From the NCBI GenBank assembly GCA_934728255.1, contig CAKVEC010000001.1, forward strand, positions 248,001-312,000: a stretch of 64,000 bases of DNA. The letters run 5' to 3'. Under the pieces are notes generated by a model. The model was not told where the DNA came from and made no database searches. It saw nothing but the letters and a program-made list of their open reading frames with translations. The DNA comes from an uncultured Bacteroidales bacterium. GTDB taxonomy: Bacteria > Bacteroidota > Bacteroidia > Bacteroidales > Paludibacteraceae. A program made the translations under genes and the position numbers. Position 1 is the first letter of the stretch, and every line of letters begins with the position of its first letter. Shown here piece after piece: positions 51,071 to 58,398 of this stretch.

Positions 51071-52859
51071 ATTGATTATTTTTGCTCATAGTGCGGCAGA
51101 TATCGCAGTGTCCGCAGGCTGGAGCATCGTTTTCACCGAAGTAGCCCAATAGCAGTTGTTCGCGGCAGAATTGTGTTTGCTCGGCATACTCCACCATGGC
51201 TTTCAGACGGGTGGAGTAGCGGTGCTGCCGCTCGTCATATACTTTGGGCGAGAGATACACATCGTCTTGCCGGTCTCGTATGGGGGTAAAACCGCAGGCT
51301 ACGGTGCGAGGCAGGTAAGTGATAATTCCGCGTTGCGCAAGGCTTACCAACAGGTCGTGAAAGGCTTTTTTTCCACCATAGGAGGCGGAAAGGGTATCTT
51401 CATCGATATATTGGAAATCTGTAAAAATGCCTGTATATTTGCGCATCATATAGTCTAACAGGCGTACTTGCTCATGGTTGAGTGCATAGTCTGCCAGTTC
51501 GGCGGGCGAGTGGCGGATTAGTATGCGTGTAGATATTTCCCGTGCTTCCTCAAAATCAATATAACCGGCTTGCGAAAGCAGGTGTAGTGCGGAGTAGGTT
51601 TGTAGGACAGGCAGCCGCATTACTTGGCAGAGTTGGTCAATATGGAGAGCGTAGGTATGTCCCTCGCCGCACCCGAGAGCAATTTGCAGGAAATCGCAAG
51701 TTTTGTTATAGACCGTTTCAATAAAGTCTTTGGGCGGGAAATTGTCTCCGATACGTTTGCGGGCTTTGGTTTTGTCGGTCGGATTGTAGAGCAGGACGGC
51801 AAAAGAGGTCTTTCCGTCCCGTCCGGCACGTCCTGCCTCCTGATAGTATGCTTCGAGGGTGTCGGGCAGGTCGTGGTGGATAACAAGCCGCACATCGGGT
51901 TTGTCTATTCCCATACCGAAAGCATTGGTGCAGACCATTATGCGGATGCCGTTTTGTTCATTGTTCTTTGTTCCACGTTCTTGGTCAGAATAATTTTTCC
52001 ACGCTTTTTGTTTGGCACTACGTTCCTGTGTGGTCAGTCCTGCGTGGTAGAAATCGGCGGAAAGCCCCTGTTCCTGCAACCATGCGGCTAACTCCTGCGC
52101 CCGCTTGCGATTGCGCACATAGATAATGGACGAGCCCGGTACACGGCTGAGAATATGCAATATCTGTTCGTCTTTCTTTTCGGTGTAACGCACTACGTAC
52201 TGCAGATTTTCACGATGGAAACTCTTTCTGAATACGTTTTTTTCCTTAAAACCGAGTCGCTCTTGCATGTCGTCCACTACATCGGGTGTAGCGGTAGCAG
52301 TAAGAGCAAGAACAGGTACTTGCGGGAATAGCGCACGAATATCCGCAATGTGCAGGTAGGACGGGCGGAAATCGTAGCCCCACTGGCTAATACAATGGGC
52401 TTCATCAATGGCAATCAGACAGACTGGGAGGGCTTGCAAGCGTTTGCGAAACTCCTCGCTCTCTAATCGTTCGGGCGACACGTACAGAAAATGGTAGGGA
52501 CCGAAAAGGCAATTATCAAGGGCAATCTTCTGCTGCTCGTAGGTCATTCCTGTGTAGATGGCAGCAGCGTGGATACCGCGTTGGTAGAGGTTCTCCACCT
52601 GGTCTTTCATCAGCGCAATGAGTGGTGTAACCACCAAGCATAGTCCTTGTCCTTCTTCTGCTGCATAGTATGTGGTGCATTGTGCATTACGCATAGCCAT
52701 CACCATAGTAGGCACTTGGAAACAGAGACTTTTGCCTCCTCCTGTCGGCATCAGTGCCAGTGTGTCGCGTCCGGCCAAGACAGAATCAATGATTTCCGCC
52801 TGTAGGGGGCGAAAATCGTCATAGTGCCAATATCGTTGCAGAATTTCGCGGGGAGTCAT
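51069..52859 (-). CDS. Second RecQ helicase, short form, with two repeat-derived insertions
   Basis: A 596-residue RecQ-type helicase: LMPTGGGKSLCFQVP (Walker A) near residue 37, IDEAHCISQWGYDFRPSYL, YYQEAGRAGRDGKTSFAVLL (motif VI), zinc site CREQLLLGYFGEN with CGHCDIC at the very end. The HRDC domain is missing. Relative to the RecQ family there are two extra stretches: residues 57-72 (RNAQCTTYYAAEEGQG) between motif I and Ia, and 291-304 (SDQERGTKNNEQNG) just before the motif V region. Both are encoded by heptamer repeats (52677-52697 and 51956-51983). The gene follows a lipoprotein gene by 2 bp. Catalytic motifs are otherwise intact, so activity is plausible. Confidence 0.92.
   Translation of the reverse strand: MTPREILQRYWHYDDFRPLQAEIIDSVLAGRDTLALMPTGGGKSLCFQVPTMVMAMRNAQCTTYYAAEEGQGLCLVVTPLIALMKDQVENLYQRGIHAAAIYTGMTYEQQKIALDNCLFGPYHFLYVSPERLESEEFRKRLQALPVCLIAIDEAHCISQWGYDFRPSYLHIADIRALFPQVPVLALTATATPDVVDDMQERLGFKEKNVFRKSFHRENLQYVVRYTEKKDEQILHILSRVPGSSIIYVRNRKRAQELAAWLQEQGLSADFYHAGLTTQERSAKQKAWKNYSDQERGTKNNEQNGIRIMVCTNAFGMGIDKPDVRLVIHHDLPDTLEAYYQEAGRAGRDGKTSFAVLLYNPTDKTKARKRIGDNFPPKDFIETVYNKTCDFLQIALGCGEGHTYALHIDQLCQVMRLPVLQTYSALHLLSQAGYIDFEEAREISTRILIRHSPAELADYALNHEQVRLLDYMMRKYTGIFTDFQYIDEDTLSASYGGKKAFHDLLVSLAQRGIITYLPRTVACGFTPIRDRQDDVYLSPKVYDERQHRYSTRLKAMVEYAEQTQFCREQLLLGYFGENDAPACGHCDICRTMSKNNQ
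51956..51983. repeat. Heptamer array inside recQ2 (GTTCTTT type, 4 units)
   Basis: GTTCATT, GTTCTTT, GTTCCAC, GTTCTTG. On the coding strand the units read GAAC-type heptamers and encode ERGTKNNEQN. Confidence 0.8.
52677..52697. repeat. Heptamer array inside recQ2 (GCATTGT type, 3 units)
   Basis: GCATTGT, GCATTAC, GCATAGC, encoding part of AMRNAQC. The same type of unit occurs intact five times inside aroQ. Confidence 0.7.
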
Positions 52860-52861
52860 AT

Positions 52862-54316
52862 TTATTGGGAAATATGTTGGTAGCAGCCGGCATCCGGACG
52901 GAGAGAGTCGAGACCTACACGGGGTATACCAAGGCGGTCGGTCGGGTAGGAGAGAGCGGTTATGGAGTCGGCTATTCCGAGAGCGGGAGAGAGAGAATCT
53001 AGTTGGAAATCGTAGTAGCAGTAGCCGTCGCGGGAATAGAAATCGTTGCGGAACACCTGTACGCTGTCATCCTCCTGCCAATAGATGTTACGGGCGGCAT
53101 TCGGGAGAGAAAGAGTATCCGTTTTGAGATAGTTGCCGAGGAATGTACCCGGATAATAGCGGGATAGCGGAGTGGCTACCACCAACTGATTGCGGCGGAC
53201 ACCCGTGATGATAGAATTAAAGAATGAGGCGGTAGTGGGACACTCCTTATCGAGATTATTGATATAGACCGCCGCGAAGTCTTTGCGTGTGGTGTTTTGT
53301 ATCCGGATATTTCCGTTGTTGAAATAGGAAGCGATGGTGGTATGTACAAATTGTTGCTCGCCACCAGAGAGATAGACGCAATAAGAGGCGCAGTTGCTGA
53401 TTTCGGTGTTGGCAATAGTCGCATCAATATGCTGAAGTACAAGCCCGTAGAGGGTATGGTTGTGTATGCGGCAACCGGTCATTGTGAGAGTGGGGAGATC
53501 TTTTTTGCGCTCACTCTGTACATACAAACCGATGTTACCGCTCAGGATATTGACATAGTTGAGCCGGTAGGTGGTAGCGGGCGCATCGGCATAGTTAATA
53601 AGGTAGAAACCATCCCATTGCCCGGCAGCGTGAATATATGGCACGCTGTCCCACAGGCGGTCGCGGCGGTCGCCACGGATAATGACAGGTGCGTCCAATG
53701 TGCCTTGTGCGTCCACATCGCCCAAAGCCCAGAGGGAGGCTCCATTATGTAAGTAGATCTGTGTGCCGGCAGGCAGGGTCAGTTTGCCTCCGACCAGAAC
53801 CGTATCATATAGGAGATAGGGTTTGTCGGTATTGAAGACGGTATCGTGTGCAAACTCAGTGCGCCTTTGGTTGGTACGAATGATGTGTACATCCTGTCCG
53901 TAGGCTTCGAGAAACACGTGCTGCACCTTGCCATTGACGGCAAAACAAAGTGAGTCCCGCAAAAGGATGGGTGAGTTTTGGTTCAGCGGATCAACATACA
54001 CCCGTACGAATACATAGAGACTATCGCCGCCGTTGAGTTGGTAGTCGGTGATATTGGAAAGGGTCGGTTCGCCATCGATATTGGCACGGAAATACTGCCC
54101 GTTTTGCATCCAGATTTTGCTGATAGACAGAGCGTTTCGGTTGTCATTATGCACCATCAGGCGCAGTGTGGAACTGCCAATGGAAGAAAAGACGGTGTCA
54201 AACTGCAGAGTATCTTTGGAGAATGTAAGCCGCAAGGCCGGATCGTCCGATACCACAGACTCGCGGCAACCGACCAATAAACAGAGTATAGCAAAAATAT
54301 AAAATATGCGTTTCAT
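52862..54316 (-). CDS. Exported lipoprotein with right-handed beta-helix
   Basis: A 484-residue lipoprotein: signal MKRIFYIFAILCLLVGC with lipobox Cys17. The N-terminal part (about 25-135) looks like an Ig-like domain (LQFDTVFSSIGSSTLRLMVH). The rest (about 160-480) is beta-helix-like with short G-N-containing turns and ends in PDAGCYQH. Similar Bacteroidota proteins are anchored in the outer membrane; function is unknown. It is the first gene of a unit with recQ2, and its own 5' region carries an 11-bp array. Confidence 0.8.
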   Translation of the reverse strand: MKRIFYIFAILCLLVGCRESVVSDDPALRLTFSKDTLQFDTVFSSIGSSTLRLMVHNDNRNALSISKIWMQNGQYFRANIDGEPTLSNITDYQLNGGDSLYVFVRVYVDPLNQNSPILLRDSLCFAVNGKVQHVFLEAYGQDVHIIRTNQRRTEFAHDTVFNTDKPYLLYDTVLVGGKLTLPAGTQIYLHNGASLWALGDVDAQGTLDAPVIIRGDRRDRLWDSVPYIHAAGQWDGFYLINYADAPATTYRLNYVNILSGNIGLYVQSERKKDLPTLTMTGCRIHNHTLYGLVLQHIDATIANTEISNCASYCVYLSGGEQQFVHTTIASYFNNGNIRIQNTTRKDFAAVYINNLDKECPTTASFFNSIITGVRRNQLVVATPLSRYYPGTFLGNYLKTDTLSLPNAARNIYWQEDDSVQVFRNDFYSRDGYCYYDFQLDSLSPALGIADSITALSYPTDRLGIPRVGLDSLRPDAGCYQHISQ

Positions 54317-54360
54317 TGATTAAAATAAATTGTATATCAGACACTGCTCAACCGAAGCCT

Positions 54361-54393
54361 ATCCTATGCGCATCCTATGCTTATCCACCTTAC
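54361..54393. repeat. 11-bp repeat array mixing both ATCC-headed unit types
   Basis: ATCCTATGCGC, ATCCTATGCTT, ATCCACCTTAC in exact register. The first two are the reverse of the ATAGGAT type and the last is the ATCCACC type, showing the two belong to one family. Confidence 0.88.
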
Positions 54394-54444
54394 TTTTTAA
54401 TAGTGTTTTTATTGAGAAAAAGGCATGGATTTATTAAGATATTT

Positions 54445-55155
54445 TTATTCAAAATTGAAGGTGAGAACGATGGCACGATTCAGCAGTTTGTCGATGGCAC
54501 GGGTGTAGAACTCGTCCTCTTTGGGCAGTTCGTTGCGTCCGTCCACGGGGGCGAGTTGGTTGGCAAAGCCGATGCGGTAGGTGATTTCGGGACACCATTT
54601 GAACCATTGGAAATAGAGGTCGCAGCCGAAACCGACTTCCACGAAATAGTCCCATCCTTTGAGCAAAACAGGCTTCTCCCGGTCGAGGCTGACATTGTAT
54701 GCTGCACCGCCGCCGCCGATGAGGTAGGGGCGATAGTTGCCCTCGCGCTCTGCAGCCCATTTGAGGTAGAGCGGGATAGTGATGGGGATAGCCAGCACTT
54801 CGGTCTTTTGACTTTTGTTGAGCGGGAAAGCATTGCCCGACTCGTTGGTGTAGGAGATAGTACGTGACGAGAACTGCATACCCGGAGTGAAACGCAGACT
54901 GAGGTGGCGAGAGAGACGCAGGTCGGTAATGAATCCCACCGAAAAACCAGGCATCATACTGCTGACGCGGGCATGGTAGATTTCGCCATCGATGTCAAGT
55001 TGCGAGTCGGTAACACCGAAACTCATAAAATTGATACCCAACGAGAAACCAAAATGTACGAGACGGTCGTCCACGTATGGGCGGTTCTGCGCACGGAGTG
55101 GGATAGACAGGGCTATCCCCAGCAGCACACTATATATGTATATGGTACGTTTCAT
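54445..55155 (-). CDS. porT: Type IX secretion outer-membrane protein PorT
   Basis: A 236-residue outer-membrane beta-barrel, start ATG 55155 with signal MKRTIYIYSVLLGIALSIPL then RAQ; the longer frame to 55200 adds a non-signal leader. YVDDRLVHFGFSLGINFMSF, GFITDLRLSRHLSLRFTPGM and LAIPITIPLYLKWAAER are characteristic of PorT, a component needed for type IX secretion and gliding. The aromatic C-terminus (AIVLTFNFE) fits a barrel. Other por genes are not in the window. Cargo-like proteins with sorting tails are at 27.7 kb and possibly 3.8 kb. Confidence 0.88.
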   Translation of the reverse strand: MKRTIYIYSVLLGIALSIPLRAQNRPYVDDRLVHFGFSLGINFMSFGVTDSQLDIDGEIYHARVSSMMPGFSVGFITDLRLSRHLSLRFTPGMQFSSRTISYTNESGNAFPLNKSQKTEVLAIPITIPLYLKWAAEREGNYRPYLIGGGGAAYNVSLDREKPVLLKGWDYFVEVGFGCDLYFQWFKWCPEITYRIGFANQLAPVDGRNELPKEDEFYTRAIDKLLNRAIVLTFNFE

Positions 55156-55212
55156 ATTTGTATCCGTTTTTAGTCTGACCTCTCTTTGGCGGTCTAACAT
55201 CTAAATCTTTAT

Positions 55213-57759
55213 CTACTCTTCCATACTGCCTTGCTCGTAATTCATACTATCATCGGACGGAAGGTCTCCGTTGCGTTGGTCGTGCCCGGTGCCGCTGCCG
55301 AAGTTGTAGGTGAGGGTGAGGCTGATGGTGCGTGAGTGCCAGCGGTTTTCCTGATTCTGCCAGAACCCGTCGCCCCAGGTGGTGTTGCGGCGTGCGCGGG
55401 AGTCGAGAATATCGCGGGCATTGAACGCCAGAACGAGTTTGCGGTTGAGAAACGATTTGCGAAGCCCGAGGTCAATAGAGTAACTATGCGTTGTCGTACC
55501 CTGTGCCACGACGCGCGGGCTGCGGTAGCGGGCGGAGATTTGTCCCGAGAACGTTTTGGTGAACATAAACTGCGCATTGATACGTGCCGACCATGCCAGG
55601 ATATTCTGCGTCGGCAGGGTAACGTCCACTTCCTCGCCATTGACAAAGTCATGATATTCGCCTTCGGTGATGGTGTTCCAGTAGATATTTGCGCTGGTGG
55701 TGAGTTGCAAGATGTCTTTGAAAAGGCGGTTCTTGGCGACTATCTCCGCACCGAGGTCTTGTCGTTTGGCGACGTTGATAAAGGTATTCTTCATCACATC
55801 GCCACTCATATACTTGACATTCTGTACAATACCATCGCGATACCGCCAAAAAAGCCCTGCCGATAGGGTGTGCCGTTCCCATGTCTTGAGGTAGTTGAGT
55901 TCGAGCGAGGAAGAATAAGCGGGCAACAGATCCGGGTTACCATACGAGATATTGGTCGAGTCGCTGAAATCCATACGCGGGTTGAGTTGTCCGCCCCACG
56001 GACGGTTGACACGGCGGGTGTAGTTGAGTTGCAACTCGTGTCCGTGTCCGAAATCGTAGGAGAGGTAGGCGGACGGGAAGAGTTGGAAATAAGCGGTGTC
56101 CTGCTTGTTTCGTTTCTGTGCGTATGCATCCTGTTTGTTGCCGCTGTTGTCCTTGTAGTAGGACTCAAGGTGTCGGCGGTAGTACTCGCCGCGAATCCCC
56201 ACTTGTAGGGAGAGTTTGTCCCAGAAACGGTTGCCGTAGGTGATGTAGAGGGCATAGTTCTCGGTGCGCCCCTCGAAACGTGTGTAGTAGTTGTAGAGTT
56301 CCTGTGTGCGTTGATGGTCGTTGTAAGCGCATGCATTCGATTTATTCCACGAAATAGTGGTTTTAATGCCTGCTTCGAGGCGCGAAGACATCGTCGGTTT
56401 CCACTCATAATCGACCGCAAGGTCTGCGGATTGGTCGCGGTTGTAATTGTCCTGTTCCTGACGAGTGGTGTCGGCGTTCTCGTGCTGAGTGTAGAGCGTC
56501 TCCTGATTCCACGTAAAATGGTTGTATTGTGCAGTAATGATGACTTGGTGCTTGTCCTGTTTGTAGGTGTAATCCACTTGTGCCTGCCCGCCAGGGTGCC
56601 AGCCGATGCCGTCCTGCGTGCGGTCGTAGAAACGGAGTGTATCGCCCGTGGCATAGTCGGTCAGCAGATAAAAACTCGTATTGCGGTTATGTTCACGGAA
56701 AGCCTTCGGTTCGGACACCATACCGAAACCCGAGATACCCACGGACGAGTGTTCGCCCGCGCGTAGGTTTATACCCGCACGGAGAAACATTCCGCCGCCG
56801 ACATTGTTGTTCTGCCCGTTCTTGGTGAGGTACGATACCTTGTCGGCTGCGGGAATGGCAGCGGTGTCTTTCTGTCCTGTGCCGTTGATATTCAGTCGTT
56901 CTGTATTGCTCCCGCCATTCGAAGTATGGATACGGTAGCCCGCATTGACGTAACCATCCACTATACCTTTGGAGAAATTGAGATTGAAGCCCACGTTGCC
57001 TCCGGGGGGGACATTCCATGGCTTAGCCAAACCGTATTCGATACCCGCGGTAACGCTGCCGTAATAGCCCGCCTTGCGGTCTTCTTTCATCACCAGATTG
57101 ATGATACCGGCAGTGCCTTCGGGCGAGTATTTGGCACTCGGGTTGGTGATGAGTTCAATCTGTTTGATACTCTCGGCAGGCATCTGGCGCAGGATGTCGG
57201 CACGGTTGTCGCTGTTCAGACCCGCAGGCTTTCCGTTGATCCAAATCTCAACATCTTCGCTGTTGCGCAGCGAGATATTACCTTCCTGATCCACATCTAC
57301 GGAAGGGATATTTTCCAGCACCTCCGACACATTTGCACCGGCGGACATCACGTTTTGATCCACTGTGAACACTTTCTTGTCAAGTTCAAAACGCATAGTA
57401 GAGCCCTGCCCGACGACTTCCACTTCCTGTAGTGCCCGGGTGTCTTCGCTGAGCAGAATCGTGCCGAGATCAAACGTCTTACTTTTGATCATCAGCGTCT
57501 TGCGATACTCCCTATACCCCATAAAACTGACCACCAGCGTATATTCGCCGTTGCCGATATGTTCCAAGCGGAAACGCCCGTTGGTGTCTGTTATGGTACC
57601 GCCTGCAGGGACGCTCTCGCCGGACTTGATGAGACTGACGTTGGCAAAGTCAATCGCCTCGCGCGTGGCATTATCTGCTACACGGCCCGTAATGGTGCAA
57701 TCCGCCCAAACCGTAACGGTTGTCAACAAAATCAATATGGCGCTAATGACTTTCTGCAT
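55213..57759 (-). CDS. TonB-dependent-receptor-like outer-membrane protein (OMP_b-brl_3 family)
   Basis: An 848-residue protein, start ATG 57759 with signal MQKVISAILILLTTVTVWA; a longer frame to 57795 adds residues not typical of a signal. Domains: carboxypeptidase-regulatory-like domain (about 20-105), a plug (about 110-230: SMRFELDKKVFTVDQNVMSA), then a 22-strand-type barrel (RRVNRPWGGQLNPRMDFSDS). The YNFGSG end region is followed by a polar tail. In Bacteroidota this family sits in the outer membrane without a SusD partner; ligands are mostly unknown. It is followed by porT after 57 bp. Confidence 0.88.
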   Translation of the reverse strand: MQKVISAILILLTTVTVWADCTITGRVADNATREAIDFANVSLIKSGESVPAGGTITDTNGRFRLEHIGNGEYTLVVSFMGYREYRKTLMIKSKTFDLGTILLSEDTRALQEVEVVGQGSTMRFELDKKVFTVDQNVMSAGANVSEVLENIPSVDVDQEGNISLRNSEDVEIWINGKPAGLNSDNRADILRQMPAESIKQIELITNPSAKYSPEGTAGIINLVMKEDRKAGYYGSVTAGIEYGLAKPWNVPPGGNVGFNLNFSKGIVDGYVNAGYRIHTSNGGSNTERLNINGTGQKDTAAIPAADKVSYLTKNGQNNNVGGGMFLRAGINLRAGEHSSVGISGFGMVSEPKAFREHNRNTSFYLLTDYATGDTLRFYDRTQDGIGWHPGGQAQVDYTYKQDKHQVIITAQYNHFTWNQETLYTQHENADTTRQEQDNYNRDQSADLAVDYEWKPTMSSRLEAGIKTTISWNKSNACAYNDHQRTQELYNYYTRFEGRTENYALYITYGNRFWDKLSLQVGIRGEYYRRHLESYYKDNSGNKQDAYAQKRNKQDTAYFQLFPSAYLSYDFGHGHELQLNYTRRVNRPWGGQLNPRMDFSDSTNISYGNPDLLPAYSSSLELNYLKTWERHTLSAGLFWRYRDGIVQNVKYMSGDVMKNTFINVAKRQDLGAEIVAKNRLFKDILQLTTSANIYWNTITEGEYHDFVNGEEVDVTLPTQNILAWSARINAQFMFTKTFSGQISARYRSPRVVAQGTTTHSYSIDLGLRKSFLNRKLVLAFNARDILDSRARRNTTWGDGFWQNQENRWHSRTISLTLTYNFGSGTGHDQRNGDLPSDDSMNYEQGSMEE

Positions 57760-57826
57760 ATTTGTAATTGTTAGTCTCCTATGTCCCTTTAGCAAGAAAA
57801 ATCAGAAAAAGTTAAAGGAAAAGAAA

Positions 57827-57894
57827 AATTAATGGATAATTATATGTCCCCCAAAAACGTATAATTAACGATTAATTATACGTTAATTAACGTT
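57827..57894. repeat. AT-rich interspersed element, copy B
   Basis: AATTAATGGATAATTATATG, then TCCCCC, AAAAACG and TATAATTAACGATTAATT, ATACGTTAATTAACGTTCC. Close match to copy A (26726-26792). The aroQ stop codon (57887-57889) lies inside it. Confidence 0.7.
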
Positions 57895-58363
57895 CCTTTT
57901 GTTCTGTCTCCTTTATAATCCACGCCACGGCCTCTTCGTAGCAGCGTGTGCCAATACCCATTATCGTGTGCGCACATACATCGGTCAGCAGGCTAACCCG
58001 CCGGAACGGTTCGCGCTGCCGAATATCCGATATATGTACCTCTACCACAGGTACTTGTGCCATGGCTACAGCATCGCGCAACGCCACACTGGTGTGCGTG
58101 TACCCGCCTGCATTTAGTACGATGCCATCGCACAACATCTCATTGTGCATTGTGCATTGTGCATTGTGCATTGCATACTCCTGCACCCAGTCAATCAGGT
58201 CTCCCTCGTGGTTGCTTTGCAGATAGGTAAACCGCACATCGGGGTAGTGTCGCTGGAGACAGAGCATAATCTGCTCCATCGACTCTGTCCCGTAGATACT
58301 CGGTTCCCGCTGCCCCAACATATTCAGGTTAGGTCCGTTTACTATGACGATACGTTTGCTCAA
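57887..58363 (-). CDS. aroQ: 3-dehydroquinate dehydratase type II with in-frame heptamer insertion
   Basis: A 158-residue type II dehydroquinase of the shikimate pathway. NGPNLNMLGQREPSIYGTES (catalytic Tyr24, Arg19), LQSNHEGDLIDWVQE, VLNAGGYTHTSVALRDA and VEVHISDIRQREPFRR are intact. Family members are about 140-150 residues; here residues 64-77 (AMHNAQCTMHNEML) are an extra stretch between the DWVQE helix and the CDGIVLNAGG strand. These residues are encoded by five 7-bp repeats at 58141-58175. The insertion is near the protein surface in type II enzymes, so activity may be kept. The stop codon is inside AT-rich element B. Confidence 0.93.
   Translation of the reverse strand: MSKRIVIVNGPNLNMLGQREPSIYGTESMEQIMLCLQRHYPDVRFTYLQSNHEGDLIDWVQEYAMHNAQCTMHNEMLCDGIVLNAGGYTHTSVALRDAVAMAQVPVVEVHISDIRQREPFRRVSLLTDVCAHTIMGIGTRCYEEAVAWIIKETEQKER
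58141..58175. repeat. Heptamer array inside aroQ (CATTGTG, 5 units)
   Basis: CATTGTG four times exactly, then CATTGCA. On the coding strand this reads CACAATG repeats and encodes the period-seven peptide MHNAQCTMHN. Confidence 0.9.
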
Positions 58364-58398
58364 TGATGAATGAAGAATTAATGCATTACGTACTATGA

